Part shown: piece after piece, positions 33,609 through 43,809 of the stretch
How positions within the stretch are numbered: position 1 is the stretch's first letter
Layout: each line of letters starts with the position of its first letter
Source of the DNA: Nocardioides terrigena
GTDB lineage: Bacteria; Actinomycetota; Actinomycetes; Propionibacteriales; Nocardioidaceae
Assembly (NCBI RefSeq): GCF_003047265.1
Contig: NZ_PZYY01000007.1
Coordinates: 248,001 to 312,000, forward strand
Reading direction: 5' to 3'
Length of the DNA: 64,000 bases
Made by a program: the position numbers and the translations under genes
Notes under the pieces: model-generated
Told to the model about the DNA's origin: nothing
What the model saw: only the letters and a program-made list of their open reading frames with translations
Database searches by the model: none

Positions 33609-34457
33609 TCACGACGAGCGGAGTTCTTGGGGGACCACCGCCACCGTGGTGTGGGCGCGTTCGATGACCGAGGTGGCGATGGAGCCGGTGACCAGTCGGC
33701 CCAGCGACGTCATCGGGTGATGCCCCACGACGATCATGGCCCATCCGCCGTGGCGCGGGCTGAGTGCTTCATCGGCGAAGCCGTGCTTGAGGGTGAGGGT
33801 GACGCGAACGTCGGGGTACTTCTCGGCGAGGCCGGCCACCGAGGTGGCGAGGGTGGCGCGTAGATCCTCGAGGTCAGGGTCGTCGGCCTTGTGGCCGCGT
33901 GCCTCCTGGTACTGGGCCACCGCGGCGGCTGCGTCCCAGAATGAGTGCAGGACCGTGAGCGGGAGGCCGTGTAGGCACGCCTGGCGGTAGGCGAACTCGA
34001 TCACCGGTAGTGACTCGGGGGTTCCGTCGGCCCCTACGACCACCCCGGCCTGGGCGTCGCCGTCGGCTGCGGGGCGGCAGACGACCACCGGGCAGGCCGC
34101 GTGGGCACTGACCGCCGCGCTGACGGACCCCAGCAGCATGCTCTTCACCACTCCGCGACCTCGGGACCCGACGACCAGCAGGTAGGCATACCTCGAGGCA
34201 TCGCGCAGCACCTGACGAGGATCCCCCGACAGGGTCTCACCGGTCACGGCGAGGTCGGGATGCCCGAGCCGCGCGGCGGCGACGGCGTCCTCGGCCAGCT
34301 CGTCCGCCGTGTCGCCCACCGACACCACTGCCACCCGGCGGTGCTCCAGCGACGCCTGTTCTGCCGCCCACCGGACCGCACGGTCGGCGTGGTCGGACCC
34401 GTCGAAGGCGACGACGATCGCACCGCGGACGTGGTCGGGATCCAAGGACCGGCTCAT
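33609..34457 (-). CDS. Tandem universal stress protein
   Basis: 282 residues with two UspA domains (about 10-150 and 155-280). Both keep the nucleotide-binding pattern: GSRGRGVVKSMLLGSVSAAV in the first and GHHPMTSLGRLVTGSIATSV in the second. This ATP-binding tandem form is common in the DosR (hypoxia) regulons of actinobacteria. The frame extends to 34649 but ATG 34457 gives the normal domain start. A DosR-like half-matching site lies about 60 bases upstream (34515-34528). Single gene, divergent from the zinc-finger protein. Confidence 0.92.
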   Translation of the reverse strand: MSRSLDPDHVRGAIVVAFDGSDHADRAVRWAAEQASLEHRRVAVVSVGDTADELAEDAVAAARLGHPDLAVTGETLSGDPRQVLRDASRYAYLLVVGSRGRGVVKSMLLGSVSAAVSAHAACPVVVCRPAADGDAQAGVVVGADGTPESLPVIEFAYRQACLHGLPLTVLHSFWDAAAAVAQYQEARGHKADDPDLEDLRATLATSVAGLAEKYPDVRVTLTLKHGFADEALSPRHGGWAMIVVGHHPMTSLGRLVTGSIATSVIERAHTTVAVVPQELRSS

Positions 34458-34514
34458 GAGTCGAGGATCGCGTGTGCCCGGTCGGGTCGACATGGGCCTA
34501 CGACTCGCGCTGGG

Positions 34515-34528
34515 GGGACCATGGACCC
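34515..34528 (-). promoter_or_regulatory. Possible DosR/DevR-type box before the universal stress gene
   Basis: GGGACCATGGACCC matches the 14-base DosR core GGGACTTTAGTCCC at 10 of 14 positions, keeping the GGGAC and CCC arms. It lies about 58 bases before the USP start. Functional binding is a guess. Confidence 0.3.
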
Positions 34529-34626
34529 TGCATCGACCCCGCCGTCGCCGGGTCGGTGTTGCGGCCGGATGCCGACCTGCTGGTGCCCTCTGCGCTGAGC
34601 CCCTCGCGCTCGCGGCCCCGCGTGGG

Positions 34627-34632
34627 TAGCGT
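34627..34632 (+). promoter_or_regulatory. -10 box (TAGCGT) of the zinc-finger gene
   Basis: TAGCGT ends six bases before the ATG at 34639, no ribosome site. Confidence 0.55.
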
Positions 34633-34638
34633 CGCGCC

Positions 34639-34986
34639 ATGAGCGACAACGGGTTCGACCCGAGCGCACCGCCGAGCGGTCCCGGGTGTGTGGAGTGCGA
34701 GGCGACGGGCGGCTGGTGGGTCCACCTGCGCCGGTGTGCGCAGTGCGGCCACGTCGGGTGCTGCGACTCCTCACCGAGCCAGCACGCGACGGCGCACCAC
34801 CACGCGACCGGGCACCCGGTGATCCAGAGCTACGAGCCGGGGGAGGACTGGTTCTGGGACTTCGCGCGCGAGAAGGGCGTCCTGGGCCCGGTGCTCGCAC
34901 CCCCGACCTCGCACCCCGACGACCAGCCGGCGCCGGGGCCGGCCGGGCGGGTGCCCGACGACTGGCGCGACCACATCCACCAGTGA
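34639..34986 (+). CDS. UBP-type zinc finger protein
   Basis: 115 residues. The zf-UBP fold is complete: CVEC (17-20), CAQCGHVGCC (34-43), and then the histidines in SQHATAHHHATGHP (48-61). In eukaryotes the fold binds ubiquitin C-termini; in bacteria, which lack ubiquitin, small stand-alone versions of unknown function are frequent in actinobacteria. The C-terminus is proline-rich. It is followed after 19 bases by a small gene with its own ribosome site, so the two may be one transcript. Confidence 0.9.
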   Translation: MSDNGFDPSAPPSGPGCVECEATGGWWVHLRRCAQCGHVGCCDSSPSQHATAHHHATGHPVIQSYEPGEDWFWDFAREKGVLGPVLAPPTSHPDDQPAPGPAGRVPDDWRDHIHQ

Positions 34987-35005
34987 GCCGGCCGGAGGGG
35001 GAGCC

Positions 35006-35362
35006 ATGGCGTCGTACGCCGTCAACCACGATGCGGTCGCGCACGCCCGCCGGCTGATCGAGGCGCGCCAGTACGTCCTCGACAGCGACTGGGGTGAGGT
35101 CCAGCCCGACGCTGCCGCGCAGAACGCCTACCTCGAGCGGCACACCTGGGAGGAGTACGCCGCGTGGCACCTCGGGCTGACCGACGGGGCGAACGACGAC
35201 ACCAAGGCCCGCTACGCGTTCGGGTACGGCGACCTGCGCCGGGTCCACCGCAGCGGCCTGATCGCCTGCGTCTACCGCGCCGCGGAGTGGCGGCACAAGC
35301 AGGTGGAGCTCGCGGCCCACGACCTGCTCCAGCGGCTCGACGTGCGCGCCGGCATCACGTGA
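35006..35362 (+). CDS. Conserved hypothetical protein
   Basis: 118 residues, soluble and helical, rich in Ala, Arg and Trp, with HTWEEYAAWHLGLTDGANDDTKARYAFGYGDLRRVHRSGL as its core. I have seen similar small proteins in actinobacteria without an assigned function. A strong ribosome site (GGAGGGGG) precedes the ATG by 4 bases. It probably shares a transcript with the UBP zinc-finger gene. Confidence 0.8.
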   Translation: MASYAVNHDAVAHARRLIEARQYVLDSDWGEVQPDAAAQNAYLERHTWEEYAAWHLGLTDGANDDTKARYAFGYGDLRRVHRSGLIACVYRAAEWRHKQVELAAHDLLQRLDVRAGIT

Positions 35363-35381
35363 CACCTCTCTCGGCATCATG

Positions 35382-35399
35382 TATCTTGATGTCGAGATA
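35382..35399. promoter_or_regulatory. Palindromic operator candidate before acn
   Basis: TATCTTGATGTCGAGATA has 9-base half sites that match at seven positions. It stands about 100 bases before the acn start and could be the operator of a TetR-type regulator such as AcnR, or overlap the promoter. Identity of the regulator is inference. Confidence 0.4.
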
Positions 35400-35416
35400 A
35401 ACACCCGCACCCGAAG

Positions 35417-35435
35417 TTAGGTGTGCCTTGCTTCC
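35417..35435 (+). promoter_or_regulatory. Weak iron-box-like sequence before acn
   Basis: TTAGGTGTGCCTTGCTT resembles the DtxR/IdeR box TTAGGTTAGGCTAACCTAA in its left half only. Aconitase carries a [4Fe-4S] cluster, so iron control would be sensible, but the right half is poor. Confidence 0.2.
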
Positions 35436-35498
35436 GCAGGCTCGACGTCCGTGGGCAAGATGGGTGCAGACCCGACGACTCAACAGGAGATGTGGCTG

Positions 35499-38168
<2,670 letters not shown>

Positions 38169-38170
38169 CC

Positions 38171-38761
38171 TTGCCCGAGTCGTCGGACTTCATGGCCCGG
38201 GTACGGGCGGCCGCCAGTGATGGCGGTCGCCTGTCCCCGGGCTCCATGGCGTCCTGGGAGGTCTTCCCGTTCGAGCGCGAGGGCCTGCGGGTGCGCCCGC
38301 TCGAGGAGTACGTCGTCCCGGAGCCGGACCGCCGCAAGGCCCCGGAGGACTGCAAGAGCTGCTCCGCGCTCGGACGCGACGACCTCGTGCTGCACCGCGG
38401 TGACCGCCTCGGCGTGATCCGCCCCGGCGGCTGCAACCTCGTCTTCGTCGCCAACATCGTGTCGCTGTCCCACGAGATGCTCGACGACCTCGACGACGAC
38501 GGGCACGTCGAGCTCGGGCGGCTCGTCGGTCGCACGTACGCCGCCATGAAGGCGCTCGACGGCGTGGGCAACGTCCACGTCAACAAGTGGGAGAACGGCA
38601 CCGGCCACCTCTCCGTCACCCTGCTGGCACGCCCCGAGGGTGTGCTCCAGCTCCGTGGCTCCAACCTGGCCGCCTGGGCCGACATGCTCCCGCCCACCCC
38701 GGCGGACGAGCTGGCCGCCCGCGCCGACCTCGTGCGGCACGCCCTGACGCGCGCCGGGTGA
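38171..38761 (+). CDS. HIT-fold-like conserved protein with a CxxC pair
   Basis: 196 residues. A CKSC pair (about 61-64) is followed by strands RLGVIRP, NLVFVANIVSLSH and, near residue 135, GNVHVNKWENGTGHLSVTLLARP. The order of strands and the Asn/His pairs recall HIT or galactose-1-phosphate uridylyltransferase proteins, but the HxHxH active site is not present, so it may not be a nucleotidyl hydrolase. The start is TTG at 38171 with AAGGG six bases upstream; ATG 38192 is an alternative. It sits 2 bases after acn and before a TauE gene it overlaps. Confidence 0.75.
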   Translation: MPESSDFMARVRAAASDGGRLSPGSMASWEVFPFEREGLRVRPLEEYVVPEPDRRKAPEDCKSCSALGRDDLVLHRGDRLGVIRPGGCNLVFVANIVSLSHEMLDDLDDDGHVELGRLVGRTYAAMKALDGVGNVHVNKWENGTGHLSVTLLARPEGVLQLRGSNLAAWADMLPPTPADELAARADLVRHALTRAG

Positions 38762-39522
38762 GCCCGGCCCTGGGCGACGCCCTCGGTGCCACCTGGGTCG
38801 GCGTACCGGTCTGGACGATCGCCGTCATCGGACTGATCGTGCTGGTCGGGGCCTTCGTGCAGGCCACGATCGGGCTGGGGCTCGGCCTCCTCGGGGCGCC
38901 GTTGATCGCCCTGATGGAGCCCCAGCTGGTGCCCACCCTGCTGCTGCTCCTCGCCGTGCCGGTCTCGACCGCCGTCCTGGTGGTCGAGCGGCACCACGTC
39001 GACTGGCGGGTCGTGGCCTGGGCGCTGCCCGCCCGGGTGCCGGGCACGCTGCTCGGCGTCTGGCTCGTCACCGCCATCGCCGGTCGCTGGCTCGGGGTGG
39101 CCGTCGCGGTGATGGTGCTCGTCGCGGTCGCCCTGGCGCTCCACACCGTGGAGGTGCGGCAGACTCCGGCGACGCTGGTCGGGGCCGGGTTCGTGGCCGG
39201 CACGGCCGGGACGGCCGTGGCCGTGGGCGGACCCCCGATGGCGATCGTGATGGCCCACCGACCGCCACGTGAGGTGCGCGGCACGCTGTCGCTGTTCTTC
39301 GTCGTCGGCTCGGTGATGAGCGTGGTGTGGTTCGCCGTCGTGGGGGAGCTGCCCCGCTCGTCGATCGCCCTGGCGGTGGCCTACCTCCCGTTGCTCGCGG
39401 TCGCGTTCCCGCTGGGCAGCCTGGCCAACCACCGGTTGCCCCGCGAGCGCTTCCGGCGCGGCGTGCTCGCACTCTGCGCACTGTCGGCCGTCGTGCTGCT
39501 GGTGCGCTCGCTCGTCGGGTGA
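38758..39522 (+). CDS. Sulfite exporter TauE/SafE family transporter
   Basis: 254 residues with about eight membrane helices. The first helix has the family pattern VGAFVQATIGLGLGLLGAPLI and the middle GTAGTAVAVGGPPMAIV repeats it. TauE/SafE proteins export sulfite, sulfoacetate or related anions. GTG start overlaps the previous stop (GTGA). No sulfur-oxidation gene is adjacent, so the substrate is unknown. Confidence 0.9.
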   Translation: MSPALGDALGATWVGVPVWTIAVIGLIVLVGAFVQATIGLGLGLLGAPLIALMEPQLVPTLLLLLAVPVSTAVLVVERHHVDWRVVAWALPARVPGTLLGVWLVTAIAGRWLGVAVAVMVLVAVALALHTVEVRQTPATLVGAGFVAGTAGTAVAVGGPPMAIVMAHRPPREVRGTLSLFFVVGSVMSVVWFAVVGELPRSSIALAVAYLPLLAVAFPLGSLANHRLPRERFRRGVLALCALSAVVLLVRSLVG

Positions 39523-39547
39523 GGGTGGGCCGCTTCGACCGTCCCCG

Positions 39548-39553
39548 TAGCCT
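39548..39553 (+). promoter_or_regulatory. -10 box (TAGCCT) of the DUF3105 gene
   Basis: TAGCCT ends six bases before the GTG at 39560, no ribosome site. Confidence 0.55.
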
Positions 39554-39559
39554 GACGCG

Positions 39560-40168
39560 GTGAGCGAGACCGAGACCGACGACCGGCCCGAGCGACGATC
39601 CCCGGTCCTGCTGGTCCTGTCCTCCGTGGTGGCCGTGGTCGTGATCGGCGGGGCGCTCGCCGCTCCGCTCGTGGCGCGGGTCGCCGGCTACGAGCGGGAG
39701 CCGCTGGACCTGTCGGCCGTGCAGACGTGGGAGATCGACGACACGCGCCACACCGACGGAGACGTCGACTACCCGCAGACGCCGCCGGCCGGCGGTCCGC
39801 ACGCCCCGATCTGGCTGGACTGCGGTGTCTACGACGTGCCCGTGCGGGACGAGAACGCCGTGCACGACCTCGAGCACGGGACGGTCTGGATCACCCACGA
39901 CCCCGAGCTCTCCGAGCGCGACCTGGAGGAGCTCGCCGAGCAGCTGCCCGACAACGGGATCATGTCCCCGCGCGAGGACCTGCCGTCCCCCGTGGTCGTC
40001 ACGGTCTGGGGCGCACAGCTGGCCCTGGACGGGGTCCGCGACGAGCGGCTCGGCCTGTTCCTCGAGGAGTACGGCGACGGGCACACCGCGCCGGAGTTCG
40101 GCGTGACCTGCAACGGCGGCACGCCGGACCCGACCGGCGCGGTGCCGGAGCCAGGCGTCGGGGCCTGA
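39560..40168 (+). CDS. DUF3105 membrane-anchored protein
   Basis: 202 residues. One helix (about 16-40) anchors an extracytoplasmic domain with the DUF3105 motifs YPQTPPAGGPHAPIW, CGVYDVPVRDENAVHDLEHGTVWITHDP and the later VTCNGG. Two cysteines (about residues 93 and 189) could form a disulfide. Function unknown; the DUF3105 histidines (HDLEHG) look like a metal site. GTG start with a leaderless -10 box. Confidence 0.88.
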   Translation: MSETETDDRPERRSPVLLVLSSVVAVVVIGGALAAPLVARVAGYEREPLDLSAVQTWEIDDTRHTDGDVDYPQTPPAGGPHAPIWLDCGVYDVPVRDENAVHDLEHGTVWITHDPELSERDLEELAEQLPDNGIMSPREDLPSPVVVTVWGAQLALDGVRDERLGLFLEEYGDGHTAPEFGVTCNGGTPDPTGAVPEPGVGA

Positions 40169-40210
40169 CACCCGCACCGCACGGCCGGTGCCCGCGTCGT
40201 ACGTCGTGCG

Positions 40211-41047
40211 TCAGCGGGCGAGGAAGTCGATGAGCGCCCGGTTGAACTCGGCCGCGTGGCTGACGTTGAAGCCGTGCGGCGCGCCCTCGACCACCACCAG
40301 CTCGGAGCCGGGGACGGCCGCATGCGTCCGCTGGCCCGAGCCCTCGAAGGGCACCGTCGCGTCGCCGTCACCGTGGATGACGAGGGTGGGCACGGTGACC
40401 TCGGTCAGGTCGTCGCGGAAGTCCGTCGTGCCGAACGCCTCCATGCAGCCGAGCGCGGCCTTCTCGTCGCTCTGGTGGCTGAGCCTGATGGCGTCCTGGC
40501 GCTGCTCCTCGGTGACCTTGAGCTCGCCGTCGACGGAGAAGAAGTCCTTCGTGAAGCCGTCGAAGAACGTCGTCCGGTCGTCCTTGAGCCCCTGCTCCAT
40601 CTCGCCGGCGGCCTCCTCGGTGAGCGGGCCGTCGGGGTTGTCGTCGGTCTTGAGGAGGTACGGCGGGACGGCGGCGGCGAACACCACCGAGTGCAGCCGG
40701 TCCTGGCCGTGCTTCGCGACGTACCGCGCGACCTCGCCGCCACCCATCGAGAAGCCGACCAGCGTCACGTCGGTCAGCTCGAGCTCGGAGAGCACGCCGT
40801 CGAGGTCGTCGGCGAGGGTGTCGTAGTCGTAGCCGCCGGAGGGCTTGTCGCTGCGACCGAAGCCGCGGCGGTCATAGGCGACGACGCGGTAGCCGGCGTC
40901 GCGCAGGGCGCCGGTCTGCTCGCTCCACGACTCGGCCGACAGCGGCCAACCGTGGATCAGGACGACAGGGCGGCCGCTGCCGCCGGTGTCGTCCACGTGC
41001 ACCTTGGTCTTGCTCAGCAGTCCGGAGTTGGCGGTGACCTCAGCCAT
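40211..41047 (-). CDS. Alpha/beta hydrolase (non-haem chloroperoxidase-like)
   Basis: 278 residues. The oxyanion region is VLIHGWPLSAESW, the nucleophile elbow GFSMGGG (Ser about 99), the acid in HGDGD and the base in PHGFN near the C-terminus. The YDRRGFGRSDKPSGGYDYDTLADDL segment is characteristic of the perhydrolase/cofactor-free haloperoxidase subgroup, so it is probably an esterase or peracid former. ATG 41047 follows GAAGGGA by eight bases. Single gene. Confidence 0.92.
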   Translation of the reverse strand: MAEVTANSGLLSKTKVHVDDTGGSGRPVVLIHGWPLSAESWSEQTGALRDAGYRVVAYDRRGFGRSDKPSGGYDYDTLADDLDGVLSELELTDVTLVGFSMGGGEVARYVAKHGQDRLHSVVFAAAVPPYLLKTDDNPDGPLTEEAAGEMEQGLKDDRTTFFDGFTKDFFSVDGELKVTEEQRQDAIRLSHQSDEKAALGCMEAFGTTDFRDDLTEVTVPTLVIHGDGDATVPFEGSGQRTHAAVPGSELVVVEGAPHGFNVSHAAEFNRALIDFLAR

Positions 41048-41246
41048 GGTGATGTCCCTTCGTTCGCGGCGTCCCGGGTGGGGACGCCCGTGCGGCCAAC
41101 GTAGGCACGCCCGGTGCACGGGTGTTCCACCCGTACAGGTGCCTGCGTCGCCCGGGCTCCGCGAGAAATGTCGGCGGCGCACCCCTCCGGATGCGCCGGT
41201 CGTCGCGTGTGGACGTGTGAGGCTTTCCCGGACCAGGAGCTCCCAC

Positions 41247-42596
41247 ATGACCGTGCACGTGAAGGAACCGCTCGAGCGACTCTCGCAGGAGGCGCCGAGG
41301 CAGCTGGGCGCGCCCGCGGACCTCTGGCGACGCGGCAGGCGGCGACAGGTGCGCCACTGGCTCGCGGGCGCCGGGGCGCTCGTCGTGCTGGCCGGCCTCG
41401 GCGGGGTCGCCGCCGGACCGGTGCTCGCGCCCGACGGCGTCGACGTGGCCTCGACCGCCGCCACGGAGCTGCGGCTCCCCGACGTGTTCCGCCAGCCGGG
41501 CGAGTGGGAGCCCGCCTTCGACGGGCCGCCCGGGCCGCTGGTCGCGGTCGGCAGCGGCGTCCGGGGGGGTCTCCTCAACCCTCGCAACGCCTGGTGGGCG
41601 GTCTCCGGAACGACGGGGGAGTCCCGCTTCCTCGACCTGCCCGATGCGGTCGTCGACTCGGAGGCCGAACCGACGCTGTCGGAGGACGGTCGGCTGCTTG
41701 CCTACTGGTACACCGGGGCGACCATCGACGAACCGATCGTCCAGGGTGACCTCGACCCCGCGGTGGGCGTGGCCGTGCTCGACCTGGTCACGGGGGACGT
41801 GCAGCGGTGGGACGCCGAGAGCCCGTACGGACTGATGACCTCCGGCCTGGTCTGGGCAGGGGACGTGCTCTGGTGGGTGGGCGGCGACTTCGCGACGGGT
41901 GGCACGGAGGATGAGCGGGGCGGCATGAGCTCGGCACGCCTGGTGGTGCGCACCTGGGACCCGACGTCGGACGAGCGCCGGACCCGGGAGGGCGTGGGGG
42001 TCTCGATGCACGCGAGCGGCAGCGCGCCAGGTGGGGCGCTGGTGCCCGGGCGGGACGGGTCGCTGCGCCTGCTCGTGGCGGACGAGGTCGTCGGCAGGAT
42101 CTGGCTCGACCAGGACCTTCTGTTCCAGGACAGCACGACGCCTGCTCTCAGCCCGTCGGGCCTGCTCGCGGGGGTCCTGCACGAGGATCCGTCCGTGTAC
42201 GACGACGCCCCGCACCCGGTCCTGGCGGGGGAGGTGGACGCCGACACCGGCGCGGTGCGGACTTCCCCGGTGGGGGGCGCGCTGGCCCGGTCCGTGCTGG
42301 GCTGGCGTGGCCCGACCGAGGTGGTGGTCGACGAGATCGCCACGTCCGACGGCACGCAGCGTGTGATCGCGCAGGTCGTGGACATCGGCTCGGGGGACCT
42401 CGTCGAGACCCTCGCGGAGTTCGACGGCAACGTGCCCGACAGCTTCGCGTCCCGGGTCTGGTCCGCCGACGTGGTGGAGGCGCCGGACCCGCCCTTCGCG
42501 CCGGACCATCGACTCGTCGGCCTCGCCCTGGCCGGAGCCGTCCTGCTGCTCGTCCGGGCGGGTCTGGCGGTGAGGCGACGCCGTGACCGCCCCTGA
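41247..42596 (+). CDS. Membrane-anchored beta-propeller-like protein, partner of the adjacent sigma factor
   Basis: 449 residues. A basic cytoplasmic start of about 36 residues (RRGRRRQVRH), one transmembrane helix (about 38-60), then a large extracytoplasmic region with recurring strand blocks (LSEDGRLLAYWY, GLVWAGDVLWWVG, SLRLLVADEVVG), and a final helix (about 425-445) with a basic tail. There is no zinc anti-sigma motif. It overlaps the sigma-factor gene by 14 bases. A matching but different pair exists at 50824-52550. A signal-sensing or anti-sigma role is inferred from the pairing. Start set by CAGGAG eight bases upstream. Confidence 0.75.
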   Translation: MTVHVKEPLERLSQEAPRQLGAPADLWRRGRRRQVRHWLAGAGALVVLAGLGGVAAGPVLAPDGVDVASTAATELRLPDVFRQPGEWEPAFDGPPGPLVAVGSGVRGGLLNPRNAWWAVSGTTGESRFLDLPDAVVDSEAEPTLSEDGRLLAYWYTGATIDEPIVQGDLDPAVGVAVLDLVTGDVQRWDAESPYGLMTSGLVWAGDVLWWVGGDFATGGTEDERGGMSSARLVVRTWDPTSDERRTREGVGVSMHASGSAPGGALVPGRDGSLRLLVADEVVGRIWLDQDLLFQDSTTPALSPSGLLAGVLHEDPSVYDDAPHPVLAGEVDADTGAVRTSPVGGALARSVLGWRGPTEVVVDEIATSDGTQRVIAQVVDIGSGDLVETLAEFDGNVPDSFASRVWSADVVEAPDPPFAPDHRLVGLALAGAVLLLVRAGLAVRRRRDRP

Positions 42597-43068
42597 CTCC
42601 TTCGACGCCTTCGTCGTGGCCCGCCAGGCCGCACTGCTGCGTACCGCCTTCCTGCTGACCGGGCACGCCCAGGACGCCGAGGACCTCGTGCAGACCGCCC
42701 TGGTCAAGGTCGTGCCGCACTGGCGACGCATCGCGGACGACCCCGAGCCCTACGTCCGTCGCGTCCTCGTCCGGGAGAACATCTCGCGGTGGCGACGCCG
42801 GCGGTGGCGCGAGGTCACCTCCGACGCACTGCCCGAGGTCCTCGCCGAGTCGCCCGACCACGACGAACTGCTCTGGGTGCGCGCCGCCCTGGCGGAGCTG
42901 GCGCCGCGGCAGCGCGCCGTGGTGGTGCTCCGCTACTACGAGGACCGCACCGAGGCGGAGACTGCGGACCTCCTCGGCATCTCCGTGGGCACGGTCAAGT
43001 CGCACGCCCGCGACGCCGTCGCCCGGCTGCGCGCGGGACTGGTGCGCGAGCCCGCCGACAGGACCTGA
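42583..43068 (+). CDS. SigE-family ECF sigma factor
   Basis: 161 residues. Region 2 (about 8-75) has GHAQDAEDLVQTALVKV and region 4 (about 95-150) has LAPRQRAVVVLRYYEDRTEAETADLLGISVGTVKSH, the standard DNA-binding helix-turn-helix. Actinobacterial SigE-family sigma factors direct transcription under surface or stress signals. The GTG start lies inside the 3' end of the membrane-protein gene before it, so the two are coupled; here the partner is upstream, reverse of the pair at 52000. Confidence 0.93.
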   Translation: MTAPDSFDAFVVARQAALLRTAFLLTGHAQDAEDLVQTALVKVVPHWRRIADDPEPYVRRVLVRENISRWRRRRWREVTSDALPEVLAESPDHDELLWVRAALAELAPRQRAVVVLRYYEDRTEAETADLLGISVGTVKSHARDAVARLRAGLVREPADRT

Positions 43069-43098
43069 CGGCCGACGTCGCGACCGCTGCGCGCGTCG

Positions 43099-43104
43099 TA
43101 CGGT
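43099..43104 (+). promoter_or_regulatory. -10 box (TACGGT) of the thiamine-binding gene
   Basis: TACGGT ends six bases before the ATG at 43111, no ribosome site. Confidence 0.5.
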
Positions 43105-43110
43105 GGGCCC

Positions 43111-43413
43111 ATGCTCGTTGCCTTCTCGATCTCCCCGACGTCCAGCGACCCGACCGGGTCGGTCACCGAGGCCGTCGCGGCCGCCGTCCGCGTGGTGCGC
43201 GAGTCGGGCCTGCCGCACGAGACCAACGCGATGTTCACCAACATCGAGGGGGAGTGGGACGAGGTGATGGCCGTGGTCAAGCGGGCCGTCGACGTCGTCG
43301 CCGAGGTCTCCCCACGTGTGGGCCTGGTGCTCAAGGCCGACATCCGTCCCGGGTACGACGGGCAGCTCACCGCCAAGGTCGAGCGCATCGAGGAGACCCT
43401 CCGTGGAGAGTGA
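43111..43413 (+). CDS. Thiamine-binding protein (MTH1187/YkoF-like)
   Basis: 100 residues, MLVAFSISPTSSDPTGSVTEAVAAAVRV onward, with NAMFTNIEGEWDEVMAVVKRAV. This is the DUF77/MTH1187 fold, whose members bind thiamine or related molecules. It is followed by the YjbQ-type gene with an 11-base overlap, an association that suggests a shared thiamine-related job. Function in actinobacteria is not established. Confidence 0.88.
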   Translation: MLVAFSISPTSSDPTGSVTEAVAAAVRVVRESGLPHETNAMFTNIEGEWDEVMAVVKRAVDVVAEVSPRVGLVLKADIRPGYDGQLTAKVERIEETLRGE

Positions 43414-43807
43414 GGTCCGGTCCTACCGCACCGGCGGCCAGGAGGTCGTCCTCGACCTGACCCGTGACGCGGCGTCCTTCGTGGACGGGCGCGGCGACGG
43501 GCTGCTGCACGTCTTCGTCCCGCACGCCACCGCCGGGCTGGCCATCCTCGAGACGGGTGCCGGGTCCGACGACGACCTGCTCGCCGCCCTCGGCGACCTG
43601 CTGCCCGCCGACGACCGGTGGCGGCACCGGCACGGGTCGCCCGGGCACGGCCGCTCGCACGTCATGCCGGCCCTCGTGCCGCCCTACTGCTCCGTGCCCG
43701 TCCTCGACGGCCACCTCGCGCTCGGCACCTGGCAGAGCATCTGCCTCGTGGACCTCAACGTCGACAACGGGCAGCGCGACGTGCGGTTCTCCTTCCTCGC
43801 GGGCTGA
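43403..43807 (+). CDS. YjbQ/UPF0047 family (secondary thiamine-phosphate synthase)
   Basis: 134 residues. The family core is present: VFVPHATAGLAILE, the HRHGSPGHGRSHVMPALVPPYCSVPV block with its conserved histidines, and the C-terminal LGTWQSICLVDLN. Members of UPF0047 can make thiamine phosphate weakly, and their true role is unclear. It overlaps the thiamine-binding gene by 11 bases. GTG start at 43403. Confidence 0.9.
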   Translation: MESEVRSYRTGGQEVVLDLTRDAASFVDGRGDGLLHVFVPHATAGLAILETGAGSDDDLLAALGDLLPADDRWRHRHGSPGHGRSHVMPALVPPYCSVPVLDGHLALGTWQSICLVDLNVDNGQRDVRFSFLAG

Positions 43808-43809
43808 TC

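Noticed and set aside
42001..42600. Classical zinc anti-sigma domain in the partner of the sigma factor
   Set aside because: No HxxxCxxC motif could be found; the protein is only called a partner.
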